56,057 nucleotides of DNA from Gammaproteobacteria bacterium (GTDB lineage: Bacteria; Pseudomonadota; Gammaproteobacteria; Steroidobacterales; Steroidobacteraceae), in assembly GCA_003134045.1 (NCBI GenBank), contig PLAH01000149.1, positions 1-56,057 of the forward strand. The letters are read 5' to 3'. Under the pieces are notes generated by a model. The model worked only from the letters and a program-made list of their open reading frames with translations, did not search any database and had not been told where the DNA came from. Shown piece after piece: positions 35,373 through 44,562 of the stretch. The translations under genes were made by a program, and so were the position numbers. Within the stretch, counting starts at the first letter, position 1. Each line of letters opens with the position of its first letter.

Positions 35373-35774
35373 ATGACCAGCAAAGCCCCCGCAGGACTGC
35401 GAGTTCTACCGACCAAGCACACCGTCGCCGAGATTCTGCAGCGGGTGGTATCGATCGCCAAGGCCAAGGGCCTCACGATTTTTGCGCAGATCGATTTCAG
35501 CGGCGATGCCGCGCGGTCGGGCCTGAACTTGCTGCCGACCGGCCTGGTACTGTTCGGCAATCCTGCGGCGGGTACGCCGCTGATGGTAGCGGAGCCCACG
35601 GTGGCAATCGACCTGCCCCTGAAAATTCTCGCCTGGCACGACGCGGAGGGCCATACGTGGGTGGCCTACAACGAACCCGAGTACCTGCAAGCGCGACATG
35701 GATTCCCAACCGACCTCATCAAGAACATCGCCGCGGTGGGTGCCTTGGCGGCGGCAGCGGCGGCCGATGCCTGA
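35373..35774 (+). CDS. DUF302 domain protein
   Basis: 133 residues, nearly all DUF302. The fold is shown by TVAEILQRVVSIAKAKGLTIF, QIDFSGDA and LVLFGNPAAGTPLM. Function is unknown; some members are linked to redox or copper-related contexts. No signal peptide, so cytoplasmic. It is flanked by two decayed genes on the other strand, suggesting that this island is under low selection apart from this gene. Confidence 0.88.
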   Translation: MTSKAPAGLRVLPTKHTVAEILQRVVSIAKAKGLTIFAQIDFSGDAARSGLNLLPTGLVLFGNPAAGTPLMVAEPTVAIDLPLKILAWHDAEGHTWVAYNEPEYLQARHGFPTDLIKNIAAVGALAAAAAADA

Positions 35775-35801
35775 GCAGGGCGAGGGCGTGGATCGATACG
35801 T

Positions 35802-35957
35802 CTACTTCCGCAGCCGAGCCGTCTCCTCGATCTCGATTTTCATGCACGGCTCGGCCAGACCGGCGCAGATCATGGTGGCGGCCGGCCGCACGTCGCCGCA
35901 GTATCGGCGCAGCGCAGCGCGTCGCGGAGTTTGACGGCCCTCGACCCGCGCCGTTCA
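35802..35957 (-). pseudogene. C-terminal remnant of a RidA family gene
   Basis: In one minus-strand frame, without any start codon and bounded upstream by a stop, the sequence reads RRYCGDVRPAATMIC, then AGLAEPCMKIEIEETARL before a TAG at 35802-35804. This is the end of a Rid protein, including the RPA-type context of the conserved Arg and the IEIE strand. The N-terminal two thirds are missing. It overlaps the tail of no real gene. Confidence 0.65.
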
Positions 35958-35991
35958 TCGGGCGCGCACCGGCTCATCGAGTGCCGCAGGT

Positions 35992-36963
35992 TCATCGAGC
36001 CCCCAGCAGGTCGATCATCCGCTCATCGTCGATGTTGCCGCCGCTGACGATCACGCCGATTCGTCGACCTGCCAGTTGACGCCCCTGGGCGCGCGCGGCC
36101 GCGAATCCCAGACAGCCCGTCGGCTCGACCACGATCTTCATGCGCGTAAAAAAGAACCGCATGCAGTCCACCAGCTCCGCGTCCGACGCCGTGAGAATCT
36201 CCGACACGTCGCGCCGGATGATGTCGAAGGTGTGCCGGCCAAGCGCCTGTGTCTGCGCGCCGTCGGCGATCGTCTTGGGCACGTCGATGCGCACGATGGA
36301 GCCTTGCCGGAAGGACTGCTGGCCGTCGTTGCCGGCCTCGGGTTCGACGCCGATCACGCGGCAGCCGGGCGACAGCGCCTTGGCCGCCAACGCCGAGCCG
36401 CTGAGCAGGCCGCCGCCGCCGAGAGGCACGAACAAACCGTCCAAAGGACCCACTTGTTCGATCAGTTCGGCCGCCGCCGTGCCCTGACCCGCGATCACGT
36501 CGGGATGGTCATACGGGGGAATGATCGACGACCCTCGTTCCTCCGACAGCCGCCGCGCAATGTCCTCGCGGTCGTCGAGGTAGCGATCGTAGACGACCAC
36601 CCGCCCGCCATAGGCGCGAGTCGCCGCCATCTTCGACTTGGGCGCGTCGCTGGGCATGACGATGGTCGCGTCGATGCCGAGCAGGCTTGCGGCGAGCGCC
36701 ACCGCCTGGGCGTGATTGCCGGAAGAGAACGCGACCACGCCCTTGGCGCGCACCTCCGGCTCGAGATTCGACAGGGCATTGAAGGCGCCGCGAAACTTGA
36801 ATGCCCCCGCGCGCTGCAGGTTCTCGCACTTGAAGAACACCCTCGCGCCCAAGTTCTCATCGACGCTGCGCGAGGTCATCACCGGCGTCCGATGAGCGTA
36901 CCCATCGATGCGCCGCGCGGCCGCCTCGATGTCCGCATGAGTGGGCAAGCTCGTCCGACGCAT
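35992..36963 (-). CDS. Threonine ammonia-lyase/serine racemase-like PLP enzyme
   Basis: 323 residues from ATG 36963; the longer frame to 37041 intrudes into the nnrU-like gene. Fold-type II PLP enzyme: the Schiff-base Lys is in GAFKFRGAFNA, SSGNHAQAVALAA binds the substrate carboxylate, and VPLGGGGLLSG binds the phosphate. There is no C-terminal ACT regulatory domain, so it is the short, catabolic type (TdcB-like) or a serine/aspartate racemase-like enzyme. It is the last gene of a minus-strand operon, 10 bp after the NnrU gene. Confidence 0.88.
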   Translation of the reverse strand: MRRTSLPTHADIEAAARRIDGYAHRTPVMTSRSVDENLGARVFFKCENLQRAGAFKFRGAFNALSNLEPEVRAKGVVAFSSGNHAQAVALAASLLGIDATIVMPSDAPKSKMAATRAYGGRVVVYDRYLDDREDIARRLSEERGSSIIPPYDHPDVIAGQGTAAAELIEQVGPLDGLFVPLGGGGLLSGSALAAKALSPGCRVIGVEPEAGNDGQQSFRQGSIVRIDVPKTIADGAQTQALGRHTFDIIRRDVSEILTASDAELVDCMRFFFTRMKIVVEPTGCLGFAAARAQGRQLAGRRIGVIVSGGNIDDERMIDLLGAR

Positions 36964-36973
36964 GCCGGGCAGT

Positions 36974-37543
36974 TCAGCCAAGGGGCGAGACGCCGAACAG
37001 CCGCAGATGCGCCCAGGCGATGAAAAGGCCGTAGACCGCAAGCCCTAAGACGACGGCAATCGCATCGTTGAAGCGGCCCGCAGGGGCGGTGCGCAGGGAC
37101 TGCGGCCGGTGCTTCAACGAAATTCGGTCCAGCACCGTCCAGGCCAGAAAGCCGCCGAACAGCAGTACGTCGGCGAGCAGACCATTGGCGAGCAAATGCC
37201 CGAACGCCCAACACTTCACGGCGACCAGCATGGGGTGCTTCATCGCCGTTTTGATCCGTCCCGGCAAGTAGGCCGCGAACAACAGCGGAAACACCGGCAG
37301 CATGAAGAGAAACGTGACGTGCCGCAGCCACGGCGGCGGTGTGTACAACACCATCGAGGACTGGCGCGCCAACCCGAAGCCCTCGACGATCATCACGAAG
37401 CCGATCAGTGACACCACCGCGTACAGTGCTTTCCAAGGTCCCCCGCCGAGGCCGGTGCGCGCCCGCTCACGCACGCCCGGCGCAACGATGGCGATCGAGT
37501 GCACTCCGAGAAACACGATCAGGCCCGCGATCAGTAGTGTCAT
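36974..37543 (-). CDS. NnrU family membrane protein
   Basis: 189 residues with about five hydrophobic helices. The N-terminal LIAGLIVFLGVHSIAIVAPG and the stretch RIKTAMKHPMLVAVKCWAFGHLL are typical of NnrU/isoprenylcysteine-methyltransferase-like membrane proteins. NnrU was first associated with denitrification regulation, but the molecular function is not settled. It lies 12 bp after acs and 10 bp before the threonine-dehydratase-like gene. Confidence 0.9.
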   Translation of the reverse strand: MTLLIAGLIVFLGVHSIAIVAPGVRERARTGLGGGPWKALYAVVSLIGFVMIVEGFGLARQSSMVLYTPPPWLRHVTFLFMLPVFPLLFAAYLPGRIKTAMKHPMLVAVKCWAFGHLLANGLLADVLLFGGFLAWTVLDRISLKHRPQSLRTAPAGRFNDAIAVVLGLAVYGLFIAWAHLRLFGVSPLG

Positions 37544-37555
37544 GTTGCTGGCGCC

Positions 37556-40039
37556 TTATTTTTTCCGACGAGTTGGGGACTTTCGGGCCTTGGTCTTCGA
37601 AGATGCCGCCGCTGCGCGCGGTCCGGTTCCGAAGAACCTCGAATTGCGCGACACCGCGTTGCGCGCCGCAGCCGTACGCGGCGTAGCCCTGCGCGACGCT
37701 GCGGTACTCGGCGTAGCCTTGCGCGCTGCCCCGCGTTTGGCCGTTGTTCTCGACTTTGCAGATTTTTGGCCGCGCTTGGCCGGGCCTTGACGCACGCCGA
37801 GCGCTCTTTTCCCGGCAGCCGTTTGCGCCGACGCCTTGCGTCCAGCCGACGTCTTACGTCCGGCCGCCTTCTTGGCGGGCGCTTTCTCGGCAGTTTTTCG
37901 CAGCGGCGACGCCTCTCGTGGCGGCCGCGTCCTTCCCCGCGGCAACGTCTTTCCTCGCGGCGACGCTTTTCGCGGCAGAGTCTTTCCCCGCAGCGACCCC
38001 TTTCGCGGTGAGGGCACCTTGCGTCGCGATGACGCCTTCCGCGCTCGCGCCTCTGCCGATGCCGGCCGCTCGTCCGCCGGCTCGCCGCGCAGCTGGTCGA
38101 GGATGGCGGGATTCTCGAGCGTCGATACGTCCTGGGTAATATCCTCGCCGCGAGCGACGGCGCGCAGCAAGCGCCGCATGATCTTTCCGGATCGGGTCTT
38201 CGGCAGGTTGTCCGTCAAGCGAATCTCATCCGGCTTCGCGATCGGGCTCAACTGCGACGCCACCCAGCTGCGCAGCTCTTCGATCAATGCGCGCGCCGCA
38301 GCCCCCTGCGGCCGATCGCGGTTGAGCACCACATACGCGAACACCGACTCGCCCTTGACGTCGTGCGGCTTGCTGACCACCGCTGCCTCGGCCACGTGCG
38401 GATGCGCGACCAACGCCGATTCGATCTCCATGGTCCCCAATCGATGACCCGCCACGTTCAGCACGTCGTCGACCCGCCCCATGATCCAGTAATAACCATC
38501 CGCGTCGCGATGCGCCGAATCGCCCGCCACGTAGAAGCGATTCTGGTACTTCTCCCAGTAAGTCTTCAGATAACGCTCGTTGTCGCCCCAGATGGTGCGC
38601 AGCATCGACGGCCACGGCCGCTTGACAACGAGGTAGCCGCCGGCATTCGCCGCTTTCACCGGCCGGCCCTCCTCATCGACGATATCGGCAAAGATGCCCG
38701 GCAGCGGTTTGGCGCAGGAACCGGGCTTCGCCGGCGTCACGGCCGGGATCGGCGTCATCATGATCGAGCCGGTTTCCGTCTGCCACCACGTGTCCACGAT
38801 GGGACAGCGCTTCTTGCCGATGACCCGGTGGTACCACATCCAGGCTTCCGGATTGATGGGCTCGCCCACGCTGCCCAGCAATCGCAGCTTGCTGAGGTCA
38901 TACCGGGCCGGAACGGCGTCGCCCAGTTTCATCAGCGCCCGAATCGCGGTGGGCGCCGTGTAGAAAATGCTGACTGCGTGCGTCTCGCAGATTTTCCAGA
39001 AGCGCCCGCCGTCCGGAAACATCGGTCCTCCCTCGTACATGACGATCGTGGCACCGGCCGCCAGCGGGCCGTACGCGACATAGGTATGTCCCGTCACCCA
39101 GCCGACATCGGCCGTGCACCAGAACACATCGTTCTCGTTCAGGTCGAAGGTCCACCGCGTGCTCATTTTGGCGCCCAGCAGATAGCCGGCGCTCGAGTGC
39201 TGTATGCCCTTGGGCTTGCCCGTCGACCCCGAGGTATAAAGCAGGAACAGCGGATGTTCCGCATCCACCCACACCGGTTCGCACGCGGCGTCCTGTTCCG
39301 CGACCACCTCGTGCCACCATAGGTCGCGGCCCGAACGCATGGCGCAGGCGCCGCCGGTGCGCCGGTAGACGATGACGTTGCGCACGGTCCGGCAACCCTC
39401 CTCGAGCGCGGTGTCCACCGCGCGCTTGAGGTCCACCGCATGGCCGCCGCGCCAACCGCCATCCGCCGTGATCACCAGTTTGGCGCCGGCGTCTTCGATC
39501 CGGTCCTTGACGGCATTGGCCGAAAAGCCGCCGAAAACCACCGAATGCACCGCGCCGATGCGGGCACAGGCCTGCATGGCAATGACCGCTTCCGGGATCA
39601 GCGGCATGTAGATCACGACCCGATCGCCCTTCTCGATGCCGTGGGCCTTGAGCGCGTTCGCACAGCGGCACACCTGTGCATGCAGTTCGCCGTAGGTGAG
39701 TTTGCGCACATCGCCGGGTTCACCCTCGAATACGATCGCCACCTTGTCGGCAGCCGTTTCCAGGTGCACGTCCAGGCAATTGTGCGACACGTTCATCTGC
39801 CCATCGCTGAACCAGCGGTAATTGGGCGCATCGGTATCGTCCAGAGGCACGGTGAATGGCCGGTACCAGGCGATTTCGGCGGCGGCGAGATCCGCCCAGA
39901 ATCCCACATAGTCGTCCGCGGCCCTCTCGTACAGCCGCGCCAGGGACGTAGAGTTCAACGCGGCCTTGCGGCGAAACTGAGCAGGCGGCGGAAACACGCG
40001 GTCTTCCTGCAATACCGATTGAATGTTCTTCTGAGCCAC
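37556..40039 (-). CDS. acs: Acetyl-CoA synthetase with histone-H1-like C-terminal tail
   Basis: 827 residues from GTG 40039, against about 650 for typical Acs. The first 650 or so residues are a complete AMP-forming acetyl-CoA synthetase: [12 protein letters not shown] phosphate loop, [13 protein letters not shown], and the C-terminal [15 protein letters not shown] with the acetylation-regulated Lys. From about residue 654 to 827 the chain is almost only Lys, Arg, Ala, Ser, Thr, Pro and Gly (e.g. [19 protein letters not shown]), like histone H1 or AlgP tails. The tail region contains 30-bp repeats. It would be very basic and could bind nucleic acid. Placed between exonuclease and NnrU genes. 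Confidence 0.93.
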   Translation of the reverse strand: MAQKNIQSVLQEDRVFPPPAQFRRKAALNSTSLARLYERAADDYVGFWADLAAAEIAWYRPFTVPLDDTDAPNYRWFSDGQMNVSHNCLDVHLETAADKVAIVFEGEPGDVRKLTYGELHAQVCRCANALKAHGIEKGDRVVIYMPLIPEAVIAMQACARIGAVHSVVFGGFSANAVKDRIEDAGAKLVITADGGWRGGHAVDLKRAVDTALEEGCRTVRNVIVYRRTGGACAMRSGRDLWWHEVVAEQDAACEPVWVDAEHPLFLLYTSGSTGKPKGIQHSSAGYLLGAKMSTRWTFDLNENDVFWCTADVGWVTGHTYVAYGPLAAGATIVMYEGGPMFPDGGRFWKICETHAVSIFYTAPTAIRALMKLGDAVPARYDLSKLRLLGSVGEPINPEAWMWYHRVIGKKRCPIVDTWWQTETGSIMMTPIPAVTPAKPGSCAKPLPGIFADIVDEEGRPVKAANAGGYLVVKRPWPSMLRTIWGDNERYLKTYWEKYQNRFYVAGDSAHRDADGYYWIMGRVDDVLNVAGHRLGTMEIESALVAHPHVAEAAVVSKPHDVKGESVFAYVVLNRDRPQGAAARALIEELRSWVASQLSPIAKPDEIRLTDNLPKTRSGKIMRRLLRAVARGEDITQDVSTLENPAILDQLRGEPADERPASAEARARKASSRRKVPSPRKGSLRGKTLPRKASPRGKTLPRGRTRPPREASPLRKTAEKAPAKKAAGRKTSAGRKASAQTAAGKRALGVRQGPAKRGQKSAKSRTTAKRGAARKATPSTAASRRATPRTAAARNAVSRNSRFFGTGPRAAAASSKTKARKSPTRRKK
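37656..37745 (-). repeat. 30-bp tandem repeat x3 in the acs tail
   Basis: Three consecutive 30-bp units (37656-37685, 37686-37715, 37716-37745) share the pattern GCxxTGCGCGxCGC...GGCGTA; the third is more diverged. In the protein they read as 10-residue units such as [10 protein letters not shown] and [10 protein letters not shown]. Confidence 0.7.
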
Positions 40040-40071
40040 AGCCTTACTCCCGACCTTGAGTTGTGGCGAGT

Positions 40072-40992
40072 TTAGAGGGTTGTGCGGGCGCCTGCGATAC
40101 GTCGGGCTTGCTGGCGCAAAATATTGCCGAAACCGTGCAGATCGAAGAACGCCTCCAGGCGCGCCGTATCGGGCGCCCGCGGCTTCAACTCGTCCACCGT
40201 GACCTCGATGGGCAGATCGCAGACGATGCCCGTGAGCCGCCGCGCCAGGTAGGCGGCCTCCTTGTGAGCGACCAGTCGGGCGGCCACCGCCGCCGCGCCG
40301 CGCAGCTTCATCGTCGGAACACGCTCCAGATTCGCGTACAGCTCATCGAGCGAGCCGAAAATCGCAAACAGCTCGGCCGCCGTCTTCTTGCCGATGCCCG
40401 GCACGCCGGGAATGTTGTCGACCGAATCGCCCGTCAGCGCGAGAAAGTCCGCGATCAGTTCCGGTATGGCGCCGAAACGCGGCCCGATGTGATGGTATTC
40501 GTAGCGCGTATTGGCGCTGTAATCCCAGAATACGTCGCCGTCGCGGATGAGCTGCGACAGATCCTTGTCGCGGGTCACGAGCACATTGCGCAGACCGGCG
40601 GCGCGCGAACGGGCCGCCAACGTGCCGATGATGTCGTCGGCTTCGTACTCCGAGCTCGCGAATTCCGCGAGACCCATATGCCGGCAAAACTCGCGGCACA
40701 GCGCGAACTGGCGCTCCAGGTCGGCGGGCGGCGACTCACGGTTGGCCTTGTAGGCCGGGTAGATGCCGTTGCGGAACGAGGTCTCGCTGCGCAGGCTCAC
40801 GTCGAAGGCGACGCCGATCCGCTCCGGCCGCACCTGTTCCAACAGATCCGAGATGAAGCGCGCGAAACCGTACAGCGCGTGGGTCGAATTGCCGTCGGCA
40901 TCCATCATGTCGGGCGGCATGGAATGATACGCCCTGAAGATGAAGTAGCTGGCGTCGATGTGGTACACGACGCCGGACGGGTTCGCGCTCAC
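40072..40992 (-). CDS. 5'-3' exonuclease (PolA N-terminal domain / Xni-like)
   Basis: 306 residues from GTG 40992, which overlaps the stop of the HNH gene (GTGA). The chain is a stand-alone FEN-type nuclease: [18 protein letters not shown] carries the first metal Asp, [24 protein letters not shown] the arch helix, [11 protein letters not shown] and [10 protein letters not shown] further acidic ligands, and [18 protein letters not shown] the H3TH DNA-binding motif. No polymerase domain follows. Probably removes flaps or RNA primers. Tight coupling to the HNH nuclease suggests that both act on the same DNA substrate. Confidence 0.9.
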   Translation of the reverse strand: MSANPSGVVYHIDASYFIFRAYHSMPPDMMDADGNSTHALYGFARFISDLLEQVRPERIGVAFDVSLRSETSFRNGIYPAYKANRESPPADLERQFALCREFCRHMGLAEFASSEYEADDIIGTLAARSRAAGLRNVLVTRDKDLSQLIRDGDVFWDYSANTRYEYHHIGPRFGAIPELIADFLALTGDSVDNIPGVPGIGKKTAAELFAIFGSLDELYANLERVPTMKLRGAAAVAARLVAHKEAAYLARRLTGIVCDLPIEVTVDELKPRAPDTARLEAFFDLHGFGNILRQQARRIAGARTTL

Positions 40993-41663
40993 ATGGGCCA
41001 GCGTTGCATGCGCTCGTGCAGCGGACTGGAGCGCGGGAAGTGCGCGATCAAGTACTCCATCTGGTCCGCCAGCACGCGGCGGCCCTTCAAAAAGATATAT
41101 TCCGCATAGGTGGGCGTGAACGGCACGGCCAGGAGCTCCATGCCCGCCTGCTCGGGGGTGCGCGAGGCCTTGGCATTGTTGCAGCGGCGGCAGGCCGACA
41201 CCACATTGCTCCAGGTATCTTGACCGCCGCGGCTGAACGGCGTCACGTGATCGCGCGACAACAGGCTGTAGGCGAAGCGCGCCCCGCAGTACAAGCACAG
41301 GTACGCGTCGCGCCGGAACAACGTCTGGTTGTTGAGCGGCGGCGTGTAGGCGGCGCCGCGCAGATTGCCCGGATTTCCGGTGTGGCCATGGGTGGCGATG
41401 ATGGAATTCACATCGACGACGGTGCGCAGGCCGGTGCGTGCGCAGGTCCCGCCGTACAGCCGGTACAGGAGCGATCCACAGGTGTAGGCCACTTGTTCGG
41501 TGTGATAGAGCCGCGCCGCCTCGCGGTAATCGACCCATTCCAACGGCATGCCGGACACGTCGGTCCGCAGGATCTGCTGGGACAATGGATATCCCCGCGG
41601 AATGACCGCCAGGTCATCCGCCCAGTCCACCGTATCGAGATTGTCGTGCAGCATCGGCGCCAT
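40989..41663 (-). CDS. HNH endonuclease
   Basis: 224 residues from ATG 41663. The HNH core is CLYCGARFAYSLLSRDHVTPFSRGG, split as CxxC, a catalytic His in RDHV, Asn in NVVSACRRCNNAK and a second zinc CxxC. The N-terminal 130 residues are a domain typical of a widespread bacterial HNH subfamily without known restriction role. The end overlaps the exonuclease start by 4 bp. The promoter at 41673-41702 would give an almost leaderless mRNA. Divergent from pntAA. Confidence 0.88.
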   Translation of the reverse strand: MAPMLHDNLDTVDWADDLAVIPRGYPLSQQILRTDVSGMPLEWVDYREAARLYHTEQVAYTCGSLLYRLYGGTCARTGLRTVVDVNSIIATHGHTGNPGNLRGAAYTPPLNNQTLFRRDAYLCLYCGARFAYSLLSRDHVTPFSRGGQDTWSNVVSACRRCNNAKASRTPEQAGMELLAVPFTPTYAEYIFLKGRRVLADQMEYLIAHFPRSSPLHERMQRWPM

Positions 41664-41672
41664 AACCGTACT

Positions 41673-41702
41673 AAGATAGACGAGTCCTATGCAATAATTC
41701 AA
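41673..41702 (-). promoter_or_regulatory. Sigma-70-like promoter for the HNH operon
   Basis: On the minus strand TTGAAT (41702-41697), an 18-bp spacer and TATCTT (41678-41673) lie 9 bp before the ATG at 41663. Transcription would start about 2-4 nt from the start codon. Confidence 0.45.
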
Positions 41703-41741
41703 CGTTTGACCATATTTCGACGTTTTGGGGAGACCGCCTGC

Positions 41742-42872
41742 ATGCCTGTCGTCATCGGTGTCCTGAAGGAGACCGCTGCGAATGAAACTCGCGTTGCCGT
41801 CGTTCCGGAGATTGCGGCCAAATTGAAGGCGCTCGGCGCCCGCGTGCTGCTCGAGCACGGCGCGGGCGTGGCTGCCCATTTTCCGGACGCCGCCTACGCG
41901 GACGCCGAATTGAGCGATGCGGCAACCATCCTCGCGAGCGCGGACGTGCTGCTCAAGGTGCAGCCGCCCAGCCTGGCTGAAGTCGATGCGCTCAAGGAAG
42001 GCGCCATCATCGTGGGGTACATGCAGGCGTACGCCCGGCCCGAACTGGTGCGCGCCCTGCAAGCACATCGCATCACGAGTTTTTCCATGGAACTGGTGCC
42101 GCGCATTTCACGTGCGCAATCGATGGATGCGCTTTCCTCGCAGGCGGCCGTGGCCGGCTACAAGGCCGTGCTCATCGCCGCCAACACCTTGGAGAAATTC
42201 CTGCCCATGTTGACCACCGCCGCCGGCACGATTCGCCCGGCTGCGGTGCTGGTCATCGGCGCCGGTGTGGCCGGCCTGCAGGCCATCGCGACGGCGCGGC
42301 GCCTGGGCGCCGTCGTCGAGGCGTATGACGTACGTAGTGCGACCAAGGATCAAGTCAAGTCGCTCGGCGCCAAATTCGTCGAAACCGGCGTGTCCGCGGA
42401 AGGTACCGGCGGATACGCGCGGGAGCTCACCGCCGACGAGAAGTTGAAGCAGCAGGAAGTTCTGGATGCGCGCATCGCCGCGAGCGACGCTGTCATCAGC
42501 ACCGCCTCGGTGCCCGGCCGCGCCGCGCCGCGCATCATCAGCCGCGCCGCCGTGGAGCGGATGAAGGCCGGTTCGGTCATCGTCGACATCGCCGCGGAAC
42601 AGGGCGGCAATTGCGAACTCACCCGTGCCGGCGAAACCGTGACGCACGGCGGCGTGAAAATACTGGGTCCGCTCAATCTGCCCGCCTCGCTGCCGTATCA
42701 CGCCAGCGAAATGTATTCGCGCAATCTGTTCAATTTATTGAAGCCCGCCATACCCAAGGGCGAGCTCGCCATCGACTGGAGCGACGAAGTCTTCGCCGGC
42801 GCCGTGCTCACCCATGACGGCCAGATCAAACACGATGCGACACGCAAGGCTTTAGAGGGGTCCACGACATGA
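41742..42872 (+). CDS. pntAA: NAD(P) transhydrogenase subunit alpha part 1 (NAD-binding)
   Basis: 376 residues, the soluble NAD(H)-binding domain I. KETAANETRVAVVPEI opens the alanine-dehydrogenase-like fold, and the NAD motif VLVIGAGVAGLQAIATA lies near residue 168. The mobile RQD/YDVRSATKDQVKSLGAKF region follows. It ends with ATGA overlapping pntAB. Together with PntAB and PntB it forms a proton-translocating transhydrogenase at the inner membrane that makes NADPH. The three-gene split resembles Rhodospirillum-type operons. GGGGAG lies before the ATG. Confidence 0.95.
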   Translation: MPVVIGVLKETAANETRVAVVPEIAAKLKALGARVLLEHGAGVAAHFPDAAYADAELSDAATILASADVLLKVQPPSLAEVDALKEGAIIVGYMQAYARPELVRALQAHRITSFSMELVPRISRAQSMDALSSQAAVAGYKAVLIAANTLEKFLPMLTTAAGTIRPAAVLVIGAGVAGLQAIATARRLGAVVEAYDVRSATKDQVKSLGAKFVETGVSAEGTGGYARELTADEKLKQQEVLDARIAASDAVISTASVPGRAAPRIISRAAVERMKAGSVIVDIAAEQGGNCELTRAGETVTHGGVKILGPLNLPASLPYHASEMYSRNLFNLLKPAIPKGELAIDWSDEVFAGAVLTHDGQIKHDATRKALEGSTT

Positions 42873-43165
42873 TCGATGGCGTCATTGCGCTCTACATCTT
42901 CATGCTGGCCGCATTCACCGGCTACGAGGTCATCTCGCGCGTGCCGGTCATTCTGCACACGCCGCTGATGTCGGGATCGAATTTCGTGCACGGCATCGTG
43001 CTGGTGGGCGCCATGGTGGCGCTGGCCACGGCCGACAGCACGCTGCTGCGCGTGATCGGATTCATCGGGGTGGTACTGGCGGCCGGCAACGCCGTCGGCG
43101 GCTATGTGGTCACCGAACGCATGCTGAAGATGTTCGTGTCCGCCGGCCGCAGGAAGGGACCGTAA
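42869..43165 (+). CDS. pntAB: NAD(P) transhydrogenase subunit alpha part 2 (membrane)
   Basis: 98 residues with three hydrophobic segments (VIALYIFMLAAFTGYEVI, FVHGIVLVGAMVALA, VIGFIGVVLAAGNAVGGYVV). This is the membrane part of the alpha subunit, usually 90-110 residues. GYEVISRVPVILHTPLMSGSN is a family signature. It overlaps pntAA by 4 bp and is followed by pntB after 2 bp, so all three are co-translated. Confidence 0.95.
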   Translation: MIDGVIALYIFMLAAFTGYEVISRVPVILHTPLMSGSNFVHGIVLVGAMVALATADSTLLRVIGFIGVVLAAGNAVGGYVVTERMLKMFVSAGRRKGP

Positions 43166-43167
43166 TC

Positions 43168-44562
43168 GTGCCATCCGCCTCGACCGTTCAAACGCTCACG
43201 CAGCTCTCGTATCTGATCGCGGCCGCCCTGTTCATCCTGGGGCTGAAGCGCATGAGTTCGCCCGTCACGGCCGTGAGCGGCGTGCGCTGGGCCGGACTCG
43301 GCATGCTGCTCGCCACGCTGGTGACGCTGGCCTTCATGGGTGCCTCGCCCCTCAATCTCGTGCTGGTCATCGCGGCCATCGCGATCGGCGGCATCGTGGC
43401 CTGGGTGAGCGGCAAGCGCGTCGCCATGACGGACATGCCGCAGATGATCGCCCTCTACAACGGCATGGGCGGCGGTGCCGCGGCGGCGATCGCGGCCGTC
43501 GAACTGTACAGCGGCAACGAACACAACATCGTGCACCTCACCATGGCCTCGGTGGGCGGCTTCATCGGCGCGGTCTCCTTCAGCGGCAGTCTGATCGCGT
43601 TTGGGAAACTGCAGGGGCTCATCACCAAGTCCGTGCGTTTCGGCGGGCAGAAGTTCCTGAATCTCGCGATCCTTCTCGTCACCGTGGCTTTGGGCGTCAT
43701 GGTGGTGACCGGCACGCACTCGGGGCCGACGGTGGTCTGCGCCTTCTTCGCGTTCGCCTTGCTTCTGGGTGTGGCCATGACGCTGCCCATCGGCGGCGCG
43801 GACATGCCGGTGGTGATCTCGCTGTACAACGCGCTCACCGGCCTCGCCGTGGGTTTCGAGGGTTTCGTCCTCGACAATGCCGCCATGATCATCGCCGGCA
43901 CCGTGGTGGGCGCGGCCGGCACGCTGCTGACGCAGCTCATGGCCAAGGCCATGAACCGCTCCTTGAGCAACGTCCTGTTCTCGAATTTCGGCGAGACCTC
44001 GAGCGCCGGCAGCGCGTCCGTCACCGGCACGCAAAAGGCCATCGAGGCGTCGGACGCCGGCGTCATGTTGGCGTATTCGCAGAAAGTCATCATCGTGCCC
44101 GGCTACGGGCTGGCAGTGGCGCAAGCCCAGCACAAGGTATGGGAACTCGCCCAGCTGCTGATCGATCGCGGCGTGCAGGTGCGCTTCGCCATCCACCCCG
44201 TGGCCGGGCGCATGCCCGGTCACATGAACGTGCTGCTCGCGGAGGCCGGCGTGCCGTACGAGCTGATTTCCGATCTGGATGAGATCAACGCCGAATTCGA
44301 AACCGCGGACGTGGCGCTCATCATCGGCGCCAACGACGTGGTCAATCCGGATGCCCGCACCAACAAGGGCAGCCCGATTTACGGCATGCCCATCCTGAAT
44401 GCCGACAAGGCGAAGAACGTCATCGTCATCAAGCGCGGCCAGGGCACGGGCTTTTCGGGGATCGACAACGCCCTGTTCGTCCTGGACCAGACCCGCATGC
44501 TGTATGGCGACGCGCAGGCGGCCGTCAGTCAATTGATCCAGGCGGTCAAGGCGGCAGGCTGA
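43168..44562 (+). CDS. pntB: NAD(P) transhydrogenase subunit beta
   Basis: 464 residues from GTG 43168. The N-terminal two thirds are membrane helices with the conserved proton-channel region (HLTMASVGGFIGAVSFSGSLIAFGKL). The C-terminal third is the NADP-binding domain III, with IVPGYGLAVAQAQ, the VRFAIHPVAGRMPGHMNVLLAEA fold segment, and the GANDVVNP and KRGQGTGFSG loops. Full length. The gene end overlaps the convergent metallophosphoesterase gene by 17 bp. Confidence 0.96.
   Translation: MPSASTVQTLTQLSYLIAAALFILGLKRMSSPVTAVSGVRWAGLGMLLATLVTLAFMGASPLNLVLVIAAIAIGGIVAWVSGKRVAMTDMPQMIALYNGMGGGAAAAIAAVELYSGNEHNIVHLTMASVGGFIGAVSFSGSLIAFGKLQGLITKSVRFGGQKFLNLAILLVTVALGVMVVTGTHSGPTVVCAFFAFALLLGVAMTLPIGGADMPVVISLYNALTGLAVGFEGFVLDNAAMIIAGTVVGAAGTLLTQLMAKAMNRSLSNVLFSNFGETSSAGSASVTGTQKAIEASDAGVMLAYSQKVIIVPGYGLAVAQAQHKVWELAQLLIDRGVQVRFAIHPVAGRMPGHMNVLLAEAGVPYELISDLDEINAEFETADVALIIGANDVVNPDARTNKGSPIYGMPILNADKAKNVIVIKRGQGTGFSGIDNALFVLDQTRMLYGDAQAAVSQLIQAVKAAG

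Noticed and set aside
35698..35958. Short frames on both strands after the DUF302 gene as separate genes
   Set aside because: They overlap the RidA remnant in other frames, have Arg/Pro-rich random composition and no start signals.
40989..41538. N-terminal extension of the exonuclease frame to 41538
   Set aside because: That stretch is the HNH gene read in another frame; the FEN-type fold begins at the GTG overlapping the HNH stop.
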